This document shows, one piece after another, positions 8,201 through 12,493 of a stretch of 12,548 nucleotides of DNA. Made by a program: the position numbers and the translations under genes. The DNA is taken from the NCBI GenBank assembly GCA_964580435.1, contig CAZOKP010000078.1, positions 1 through 12,548 on the forward strand, read 5' to 3'. The notes beneath the pieces were generated by a model. It ran no database searches. It was not told where the DNA came from and worked only from the letters and a program-made list of their open reading frames with translations. Each line of letters starts with the position of its first letter. Position 1 is the first letter of the stretch. Origin of the DNA: CAZKEW01 sp964580435 (GTDB lineage: Bacteria > Acidobacteriota > Aminicenantia > Aminicenantales > UBA8522).

Positions 8201-8334
8201 TTGAGGGGAGCCTGGAGCGTTTCGGTCGGCGAGAAAGGAATGCCCGTCGGACGCAGGAGCTCAGTTCCGCATTCGGCGCAGAAACGGGATGTAGCAGGAT
8301 TGGCTGAATGACATTTCGGGCACTTGATGGGCAC
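5233..8334 (-). CDS. Zinc-ribbon Ser/Thr protein kinase with FlgO/TolB-like domain and TPR tail
   Basis: 1033 residues. The GTG start at 8334 is supported by AAAGGG seven bases upstream. Cysteines 5, 8, 19 and 22 form a zinc ribbon. Residues about 57-315 are a complete Hanks kinase: GKGGMGKV (64-71), Lys86, HRDLKPSN (178-185), DFG (198-200), SPE (224-226). One membrane segment lies at about 347-368. Outside it, residues about 380-520 (PSLAIMYFKNNTGDKNLDHW...) resemble the FlgO/TolB-N-type module often fused to such kinases, and about 535-1025 are tandem TPRs, the last with ARAIEYYQKFLDLW. The kinase acts in the cytoplasm, and the repeats probably sense or bind partners across the membrane. 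All catalytic residues are intact. Its array-promoter module is at 8364-8508. Confidence 0.95.
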   Translation of the reverse strand: MPIKCPKCHSANPATSRFCAECGTELLRPTGIPFSPTETLQAPLKELTTGSIFAGRYQVIEELGKGGMGKVYKVLDQEVNAKVALKLIKPEISADIETVERFRNELKTARDIAHKNVCRMYDLGKEAGSYFITMEYVPGEDLKSMIRMSGQLSVGTAVGIAKQVCEGLAEAHRLGVVHRDLKPSNIMIDKEGTVRIMDFGIARSLKVKGITGAGVIIGTPEYMSPEQVEGKDVDQRSDIYSLGIILYEMLTGRVPFEGDTPLTVAVKHKSEMPQSPRERNAQISEDLSRLVLRCLEKDKEKRYQSVAELRSELDRIEQGIPTTQRIIPSRRAITSREITVKFSLKKLWLPALAVIALVVAAIALWQLLPHRKIVQPPSDKPSLAIMYFKNNTGDKNLDHWRTMLANLLIADLTQSKYIRILSEDKLVNILSQLNQLDAQAYSSEVLKEVATLGGVNHILQGAYAKAGDEFRINVTLQEARSGELVGSESVAGKGEGSIFSMVDELTRKIKTDFNLSQTQIASDIDKEIGKITTSSPEAYEYYSEGRKYHHSGDYRRSIELMEKAIAIDPQFAMAYRSMAMSYNNLALFSERKKYIRKALELSDRLSDAERYQIQGDFYSDSEKTLDKAREAYSKLLELYPENILASSNLGIIYNNLEEWDKAIENYEMSVRSKTEFIPTYTQLAASYRARELYDKARKVLEDYVQNFSDNAQIRRALASVHIDRGELDLAMAEIDKAFLLDPNDYQNLIDKGDIYVYKGDLAKAEEEYQKLLEAREPVAHGWGLNRLGITWLLQGKYEKAKNIWKQGVGLAEMVGQNMWKSLFSTGLAYTYLSSRDFKEALKYCQITWESGEKAEYLESQRQALYLKTRALLGMKSIDRAQKTAAELKEMIEKGLYKKAIRYYDHLMGLLDLERKRYPQAMKYFESALALESYGPLAKSANFLDSFALAHYQAGNLDKAAETYNRIAALTTGRLDYGDVYAKSYYMLGKIYEQKGDKARAIEYYQKFLDLWKDADPGVPELEDARKRLAGLKD

Positions 8335-8363
8335 TTTTGGTCCCTTTTATCAGGTGTGGCTAA

Positions 8364-8392
8364 AGATTAACAGGGAATAGGAGCTTAGTCAA
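8364..8392 (-). promoter_or_regulatory. Promoter of the large kinase
   Basis: TTGACT (8387-8392), 17 bp, TAATCT (8364-8369). The stretch from the -10 box to the ribosome-binding site is nearly identical to the one at 11126-11166. Confidence 0.75.
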
Positions 8393-8413
8393 TTGAATTT
8401 AGACCTCTCCCTT

Positions 8414-8508
8414 TGTCACCAATTTGTCACCAAATTTGCTTAAAATCGCCTAATTTTGCGTACGGATGCTCAAAATGGAAAAAGGAGGAAATCTAGGATT
8501 TTCAGGGG
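8414..8508 (-). repeat. Upstream regulatory array, copy B
   Basis: Plus-strand reading: TGTCACC at 8414 and 8425, then decamers at 8437-8476 (TGCTTAAAAT, CGCCTAATTT, TGCGTACGGA, TGCTCAAAAT), then TCAGGGG at 8502-8508. It begins 22 bp upstream of the kinase -35 box. Order and spacing are as in copy A although the sequence differs. Confidence 0.8.
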
Positions 8509-8531
8509 AGAATAGGGCAAGATAAGGCCGG

Positions 8532-8598
8532 CTGGGAAGCCTGGATTCGAACCTAGATACCATGATCTAGAGTCATGTGTCCTTAAACAGACTTAGAC
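8532..8598 (-). tRNA. tRNA-Gln-derived sequence with CUA anticodon, 5' acceptor strand not matching (defective or pseudo-tRNA)
   Basis: On the minus strand: D-stem GTCT/GGAC, anticodon stem CATGA/TCATG around loop CTCTAGA, T-arm CTAGG-TTCGAAT-CCAGG, acceptor 3' strand CTTCCCA and discriminator G. D-arm, T-arm, A72 and G73 fit bacterial tRNA-Gln, whose CUG form has loop CTCTGGA; here base 36 reads A, giving anticodon CUA (8568-8570), complementary to UAG. The D-loop is 12 bases and lacks the usual GG, the T-stem has one mismatch, and 3' CCG replaces CCA. The 5' acceptor strand expected as TGGGAAG is absent; repeat copy C begins there. It is probably not a working tRNA in this form. Confidence 0.55.
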
Positions 8599-8601
8599 CC
8601 G

Positions 8602-8696
8602 TGTGGATAAATTGTGGACAAAATCGCTAAAAATGGCTCAGTTTAAGTAACTCAGGCTAAGAATGAAAATCAGGAAATCTGTCTAAGAATCAGGGA
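8602..8696 (-). repeat. Upstream regulatory array, copy C (orphan)
   Basis: TGTGGAT at 8602 and TGTGGAC at 8613 (11-bp step), decamers at 8625-8664 (CGCTAAAAAT, GGCTCAGTTT, AAGTAACTCA, GGCTAAGAAT), and TCAGGGA from 8690. Bases 8614-8648 are identical to 11224-11258 in copy E. It has no promoter or gene of its own: the tRNA-Gln-like sequence stands where the promoter would be, though a fragment of the usual flank (AAACAGAC) remains. Confidence 0.75.
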
Positions 8697-8713
8697 GAAC
8701 AGGGAGAAGGGGG

Positions 8714-8779
8714 TGGTAGCGGGGGTTGGATTTGAACCAACGACCTCCGGGTTATGAGCCCGACGAGATGCCAGACTCC
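8714..8779 (-). tRNA. Initiator tRNA-fMet (CAU) fragment, 5' acceptor strand missing
   Basis: The 3' three quarters are excellent: anticodon loop CTCATAA with the three consecutive G-C pairs that mark initiators, variable AGGTC, T-arm GTTGG-TTCAAAT-CCAAC, acceptor 3' strand CCCCGCT, A73 and an encoded CCA (8714-8716). The D-arm is reduced to GGAG-TCTGGCAT-CTCG, short by about three bases. Where the 5' acceptor strand (AGCGGGG) should be, the sequence reads ATATT, part of a local tandem repeat. It is a truncated copy or pseudogene; the working gene should be elsewhere. Confidence 0.75.
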
Positions 8780-8837
8780 AATATCTTATGCCAGACGTCT
8801 GTGCAAGACCCTCCAATATCCCCGGAAGACGTCTGTG
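8778..8837. repeat. Imperfect 34-35 bp tandem repeat
   Basis: CCAATATC occurs at 8778 and 8813, and AGACGTCTGTG at 8793 and 8827. The two units fill the gap between the NTF2-like gene stop codon and the fMet fragment, and the first runs into the fragment's broken 5' end. Confidence 0.7.
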
Positions 8838-8838
8838 A

Positions 8839-9288
8839 CTACTTCTGAGCTATCCTCGAAACGTGCGTGGCCACGCACTGCCAACGTCCGGCATGCTTGA
8901 CCCACGTATCTGTCCATCGATACTGGCCGCTGATATCCTTTCCTTTAAACGTCTCTTTGGTCGTGTTGCGGCCAGTTACAACCGCCGCATCTCCATAGAC
9001 GCGAGCCTTCATCTCATCGGCCACGCAGGACGATATCACATCCTCGCCGGACTTCAGGAGCGCCAGACTCTGGGCCTTTGTCCAGACCGAACCTTCATGG
9101 TCTGTAAACGTGTAGTCGTCGGCTTTAATCCTGTCAAGAAATGCCAGGTCGGGCTTGACCAAGGCATCAGTCCACTGCTGCTCAAGCTTCAGGAGTTCCT
9201 GCTCTACGCTCTCGCTCTGTGTCTGAGCCAGGACAGCAACTCCGAAGACCAAGACTGCCACGCTGACCGCAAAAGCAATGCGTTTCAT
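8839..9288 (-). CDS. Exported NTF2-like (DUF4440/SnoaL-type) protein
   Basis: 149 residues; ATG at 9288 behind AAAGGAGGG. Residues 1-22 (MKRIAFAVSVAVLVFGVAVLAQ) are a signal peptide of type I, without a lipobox. Mature part: LLKLEQQWTDALVKPDLAFLDRI, DYTFTDHEGSV, KAQSLALLKSG, ARVYGDAAVVTGRNT and RWTDTWVKHAGRWQCVATHVS, the order of elements in DUF4440 NTF2-like domains. Members often bind small ligands; no reaction can be assigned. Its array, promoter, leader and signal peptide closely match those of the hydrolase at 11350-12270, while the mature parts are unrelated. It ends in TAG 60 bases before the fMet fragment. Confidence 0.9.
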   Translation of the reverse strand: MKRIAFAVSVAVLVFGVAVLAQTQSESVEQELLKLEQQWTDALVKPDLAFLDRIKADDYTFTDHEGSVWTKAQSLALLKSGEDVISSCVADEMKARVYGDAAVVTGRNTTKETFKGKDISGQYRWTDTWVKHAGRWQCVATHVSRIAQK

Positions 9289-9402
9289 GAAAACCCTCCT
9301 TTAATGTGATTCATAGATTTGGGGGGAATTTAGCCAGGCTTACTAACGGCCCGAAGTTACTTCACTTCTCACTGACCTTAATGCCTCCTCAATCTATTAT
9401 GC
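9289..9402 (-). ncRNA. Structured 5' leader, copy D (candidate cis-regulatory RNA)
   Basis: About 113 untranslated bases. The basal stem pairs AUAGAUUGAGGAGG (from 9384-9397) with 9313-9326, seven perfect pairs then mismatched G-C pairs. GUCAG is at 9372-9376. The local hairpin is GAAGU-GAAGUA-ACUUC (9353-9368). Near the start codon AUGAA pairs with UUCAU, leaving AAAGGAGG in the loop. Sequence and order match copy F; the stems differ from copy G while pairing is kept. Confidence 0.6.
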
Positions 9403-9407
9403 TTAGA

Positions 9408-9436
9408 CCTATAGCACTACGAAAATAAGAAGTCAA
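9408..9436 (-). promoter_or_regulatory. Promoter of the NTF2-like protein
   Basis: TTGACT (9431-9436), 17 bp, TATAGG (9408-9413), same family as 3861, 4770 and 12388. Confidence 0.8.
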
Positions 9437-9462
9437 TTTGAGGAAAGCAGGGCTTCTCCCCG

Positions 9463-9525
9463 TGTCACAGCTGTGTAACAGATCTTGCCTAAACCCGCTT
9501 AATTTGGCTTAATGGTGCTTAAAGA
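9463..9525 (-). repeat. Upstream regulatory array, copy D
   Basis: TGTCACA at 9463 and TGTAACA at 9474, then decamers at 9486-9525 (TGCCTAAACC, CGCTTAATTT, GGCTTAATGG, TGCTTAAAGA). The last unit contains the stop codon of the radical SAM gene. Confidence 0.8.
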
Positions 9526-10940
9526 AAAACATCGTTGAAATTCTCATTTCTTTTCGCTTGGGCTTCACCCCGGGTCAAGTCGAGACCTTGGAATTTCTTA
9601 CGGTAGTTCTTCACCATGTTATTTCTCATAGTGAAGTTAAACACTGCGCTCACTAATGTCCTGAAAGGCTTGTGCAGGCCCCACAAGCTGCTGAACACCC
9701 GGCCTACAATGCGCGGGTAGGAGTAAAAAGCCCGGTAGCAGGCCTCATTCTCGTTAAGTATTTCGGCCCAGGACAGGTGACCGTACCTGCCTACAGGGAA
9801 AGTCAGCGTGTAATATTTCCAGTCTTCAGGAAATTCCCCGGCGATGATGCGCCCTTCTGATTCCATCTTTTGCCACAGGCGTGTGCCCGGCAAGGGCGTC
9901 AGGAAGAGCACATTGATAAAATCCAGGCCATAGCGACGAGCCGCAGCGGCGATCTGCGCCCCGATTCCCTGTTCATCAACATCAAGCCCCATGATAAATG
10001 AACCGACCACGAGAATGCCGTGGCGGTGTATCCGCCGGACTGATCCCCTGATATTGGAGCCTTTCCGGATGTTGAACTCCTTATTGAGCTCCCTCAGTCC
10101 TGCTTCATTCGGCGATTCGAACCCGATATAGACACCAAAGCAACCGGCCTTTGCCGCCAGTCTGAGAAGTTCTTCGTCCTCAGCTATATTAAGCGTCACT
10201 TGGGCAACCCACTTCTTGCCCAGGTCTGCCCGGATAATGGCCCGGAATAAGTCCTTTGTGCGGGCGATATGGTCCTTACGGGTGCCGATAAGGTTGTCGT
10301 CTACGATCAGGACATACTTTTCCCGAATAGATTTAAACTCGTGCACTACATCCTCAATCGGGCGGTGCCGAAAGCGACCGCCGCTAAACGCTGTGACGCT
10401 GCAGAAGGTGCAATTGAGCGGGCAACCGCGTGTGGTCTGGATTGCCCCCAAGTGATAACCGCGTGGCAAGAGATCGTGCCGGGCCAGTGGGACTTTGTTC
10501 ATTTCTAACCAAGTGCCAACATAAACCCGCTTCAAAGCGCCCTTCCGGACATCATCCAAAACATTCGCCCAGGCGCTCTCGGCTTCGCCCCTGACAACGG
10601 CGTCCACTTTCTCCAAGGCTTCCGCTGAACGCATGGTCGCATGCATGCCGCCCATCACTGTCGGCACGCCTCGACTGCGGAACTCCTCTGCTACTTTGTA
10701 GGCACGATTCGCTTGTGCGCTGAAGGCGGTTATTCCAACCAGGTCGGGGCGGGACATATTCATATAGTTGGGTACACCAAGATTCTCGTCAATCACGGTG
10801 ATGTCCCACTCGGGAGGGGTTAGGCCAGCCACGATCAAAAGGCTGAGCGGCTTCCAAATGCGAAACTGGTTCCCGTAGCTTTTTTTAGACTCGGTAGCGT
10901 TCACTGGCGGATAGCATGGGTTTATCAGATATAGTCGCAT
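9519..10940 (-). CDS. B12-binding-domain radical SAM protein
   Basis: 473 residues, ATG at 10940 with AAGGGAAG upstream. Residues about 1-140 form a Rossmann-like cobalamin-binding-type domain (LYLINPCYPPVN, WDITVIDENLG, DLVGITAFSAQANRAY, VPTVMGGMHAT, VDAVVRGEAE). The radical SAM core follows, with the cluster motif CxxxCxxC at Cys173, Cys177 and Cys180 (RGCPLNCTFC), then VDDNLIG, GFESPNEAGL, GSFIMGLD and LTPLPGTRLWQ. The canonical DxHxxG cobalamin ligand is not visible, as in many members of this class. Such enzymes methylate or rearrange unreactive carbons; the substrate is not predictable. The C-terminal 70 residues are basic. Upstream, on the same strand and 56 bp away, is a kinase zinc-ribbon remnant with its promoter, the likely source of transcription. 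Confidence 0.93.
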   Translation of the reverse strand: MRLYLINPCYPPVNATESKKSYGNQFRIWKPLSLLIVAGLTPPEWDITVIDENLGVPNYMNMSRPDLVGITAFSAQANRAYKVAEEFRSRGVPTVMGGMHATMRSAEALEKVDAVVRGEAESAWANVLDDVRKGALKRVYVGTWLEMNKVPLARHDLLPRGYHLGAIQTTRGCPLNCTFCSVTAFSGGRFRHRPIEDVVHEFKSIREKYVLIVDDNLIGTRKDHIARTKDLFRAIIRADLGKKWVAQVTLNIAEDEELLRLAAKAGCFGVYIGFESPNEAGLRELNKEFNIRKGSNIRGSVRRIHRHGILVVGSFIMGLDVDEQGIGAQIAAAARRYGLDFINVLFLTPLPGTRLWQKMESEGRIIAGEFPEDWKYYTLTFPVGRYGHLSWAEILNENEACYRAFYSYPRIVGRVFSSLWGLHKPFRTLVSAVFNFTMRNNMVKNYRKKFQGLDLTRGEAQAKRNENFNDVFL

Positions 10941-10996
10941 CTGTTCTTCCCTTACGAATGATGTCCCGCCTCGCCCTCTGGGGGAGAGAGATTATT

Positions 10997-11131
10997 CTAC
11001 GTCTTGCATGCTTCTAAACTATTAGTAAGGAAAATGATCTTTCCAGACGGCAATAGCTGTGTTCCGCATTCGCCGCAGAACTTTATGGTTTCGGGATTCT
11101 CAGAATGACATTTCGGGCACTTCATGGCCAC
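10997..11131 (-). pseudogene. Remnant of a zinc-ribbon kinase: N-terminal 44 codons only
   Basis: From GTG at 11131 (ribosome-binding site AAAGGG at the same spacing as in the large kinase; ATG at 11125 is an alternative) the frame gives a four-cysteine zinc ribbon (CPKC, CGEC) matching the kinases up to CGTQLL. It then continues for about 17 unrelated residues to a TAG at 10997. Promoter, leader and start are kept, and the kinase domain is absent. A 44-residue zinc-ribbon peptide could still be made. Confidence 0.75.
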
Positions 11132-11160
11132 TTATCGTCCCTTTTATCAGGTGTGGCTAA

Positions 11161-11190
11161 AGGTTATCAAGGAATGGGGAGGATAGTCAA
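11161..11190 (-). promoter_or_regulatory. Promoter of the kinase remnant, probably serving the radical SAM gene
   Basis: TTGACT (11185-11190), 18 bp, TAACCT (11161-11166). The region from the -10 box to the start matches the large kinase. No other promoter is apparent before the radical SAM gene. Confidence 0.6.
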
Positions 11191-11211
11191 CTGAAAACAG
11201 ACCTCCCCCCG

Positions 11212-11274
11212 TGTGGACACGGAGTGGACAAAATCGCTAAAAATGGCTCAGTTTAAGTGACGCAGGCTAAAAAC
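11212..11274 (-). repeat. Upstream regulatory array, copy E
   Basis: TGTGGAC at 11212 and AGTGGAC at 11223, decamers at 11235-11274 (CGCTAAAAAT, GGCTCAGTTT, AAGTGACGCA, GGCTAAAAAC). It shares a 35-bp identical block with copy C. Confidence 0.78.
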
Positions 11275-11280
11275 AAGAAA

Positions 11281-11316
11281 CAGCCGGCCTCTTCCTGGCA
11301 TCCTCAACCTCGGGGA
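11281..11316 (-). pseudogene. Remnant of the 3' end of a TPR kinase gene
   Basis: Bases 11289-11316 match 5254-5281, the codons for the kinase C-terminus (PELEDARKR), with a single difference over 28 bp. The flanking CAGCC is also shared, with five bases missing. It encodes PEVEDARKR in the kinase frame. It lies between the hydrolase stop and array copy E. Confidence 0.65.
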
Positions 11317-11349
11317 GGGTCCCATTAGGACTTTATATGTTACAAGAGC

Positions 11350-12270
11350 TCAATGACTCTTGATCCACTCGATGAGTCTTTTATCAAACAGCTCCTGCTC
11401 CTCCAGAAACGCCCAGTGGCCACTTTTCTCGAAAAGGTTATAGCTGAGATTTGGAAATTTCTCTTTAATTCCGTCCCACATGATATAAGGCGAGTCATAA
11501 TCATAGCGTCCGAGAGATAAAAAGATGGGCACCTGAGTTTGTCCTCTTAAGGTGATGTCATAATTCACCATAATCACATCGAAAAGCTGGTTCCAGACCT
11601 CATCATTCCATTTTTCTCCCGCAAACAGCCAGGAACAATCGGTTTTCGGATCATACCAGTACATAGGGCCGTTCGTAATATAGGTTTGCATGCCTGCCTG
11701 ACCAGGAAGCATTTTAGCGATTTCATCCTTTCTCTTCTCCCAGTTTTGTTTAAGAATTGTTTTCCTCTCATCTGAAGCTTTGGACTCCCAGTATTCAGCG
11801 GCTACTTTTCTTGCTCTGTCACCCTCAAATGGCCCTGTGCCGTTCATGATGACATGAGTCGCATGTTCTGGATATTTTCGGGCATATTCAAACGCCGTCA
11901 GACTGTTAACGGAATGTCCAAATATACAGAGTTTTTCAACACCCACCGTCCTACGGATAAGTTCAATATCATCCAACAACGTGTCCAGTGTGATGTTCTT
12001 AATATCGAAGGATTTATCATATGGCACATTCATTCTTGGATTCATGAAGATGAATTTGAAATGCTTTCTCAATTCTTTTGATAACGCCCGCCTCATCGCT
12101 ATAGCATCGTTAATAACCATACAGGGGATTCCCGTCCCTTCGACATAGTACGGGATCTTGAAGCTATCTATATTAACCACACCGGTGGGTTGGTCGGCCT
12201 GAGGTTGCACTTGGACGGCGACTGCCGAGACCAAGACAACCACGCAGACTGCAATAGAAATGCGTTTCAT
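11350..12270 (-). CDS. Exported alpha/beta hydrolase
   Basis: 306 residues from the ATG at 12270, which follows AAAGGAGGG; an in-frame ATG at 12297 lies upstream of that site and is not preferred. Residues 1-22 are a signal peptide. The fold is alpha/beta hydrolase of the proline-iminopeptidase/haloperoxidase-like type: the nucleophile elbow GHSVNS places Ser120, the acid is Asp257 or Asp259 in GRYDYDSP, and His285 lies in KSGHWAFLEE. A helical cap lies at about 150-235. The triad is complete, so an exported esterase or peptidase is likely; the substrate is unknown. Its promoter, leader and signal peptide are near copies of those of the NTF2-like gene. Confidence 0.92.
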   Translation of the reverse strand: MKRISIAVCVVVLVSAVAVQVQPQADQPTGVVNIDSFKIPYYVEGTGIPCMVINDAIAMRRALSKELRKHFKFIFMNPRMNVPYDKSFDIKNITLDTLLDDIELIRRTVGVEKLCIFGHSVNSLTAFEYARKYPEHATHVIMNGTGPFEGDRARKVAAEYWESKASDERKTILKQNWEKRKDEIAKMLPGQAGMQTYITNGPMYWYDPKTDCSWLFAGEKWNDEVWNQLFDVIMVNYDITLRGQTQVPIFLSLGRYDYDSPYIMWDGIKEKFPNLSYNLFEKSGHWAFLEEQELFDKRLIEWIKSH

Positions 12271-12382
12271 ATGAACCCTCCTTTTAAAGTGGTTCATAGA
12301 TTTGGGGAGGGCAAAAGCTCTGCCAATAGCACGCAGTTGAATAACTTCCCACTGACTTTTATCTCTCCCCAGTCTATTATGG
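12271..12382 (-). ncRNA. Structured 5' leader, copy F (candidate cis-regulatory RNA)
   Basis: About 111 untranslated bases. The basal stem pairs AUAGACUGGGGAG (from 12365-12377) with 12296-12309. GUCAG is at 12352-12356. Hairpins are AGUU-AUUC-AACU (12335-12346) and GGCA/UGCC (12310-12324). Next to the start, AUGAACC pairs with GGUUCAU around a loop that holds AAAAGGAG. Layout is the same as copies D and G. Confidence 0.6.
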
Positions 12383-12387
12383 TCTTA

Positions 12388-12416
12388 CCTATATCACCGC
12401 GAAAATGAGAAGTCAA
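12388..12416 (-). promoter_or_regulatory. Promoter of the alpha/beta hydrolase
   Basis: TTGACT (12411-12416), 17 bp, TATAGG (12388-12393), with the shared spacer core ATTTTCGC. Confidence 0.8.
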
Positions 12417-12440
12417 TTCGAGGAAGGCAGACTTCGCCCT

Positions 12441-12493
12441 TGTTCCCTTGTTGCGACCAAGTTTGACTAAAACCGCCTAACTACGACTAAGGA
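12441..12493 (-). repeat. Upstream regulatory array, copy F (last unit decayed)
   Basis: TGTTCCC at 12441 and TGCGACC at 12452, 11 bp apart, then decamers at 12464-12493 (TGACTAAAAC, CGCCTAACTA, CGACTAAGGA). The fourth position reads CGGTGGCTGT and no longer fits. Units two and three are almost the same as in copy A. Nothing further is recognisable to the window end. Confidence 0.75.

Noticed and set aside
7302..8311. Several open frames opposite or inside the large kinase gene
   Set aside because: They are out-of-frame shadows of a gene whose own frame has all kinase motifs.
8532..8598. Pyrrolysine tRNA, because of the CUA anticodon
   Set aside because: T-loop TTCGAAT, a normal-type D-arm and G73 fit tRNA-Gln; tRNA-Pyl has a very small D-loop and other distinctive features not seen here, and no pyl genes are present.
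8752..8841. Readthrough of the TAG at 8839 by a CUA tRNA, extending the NTF2-like protein through the tandem repeat
   Set aside because: The extension would run about 28 codons into a tRNA fragment and stop in its anticodon loop. It has no protein-like character, and the domain is complete without it.
9672..10823. Plus-strand open frames opposite the radical SAM gene
   Set aside because: No ribosome-binding sites or recognisable domains; the minus-strand frame carries the cluster motif and conserved blocks.
3438..12493. A CRISPR array, suggested by regularly spaced short repeats
   Set aside because: The decamers are contiguous, imperfect and without unique spacers, and they occur as separate promoter-linked copies.
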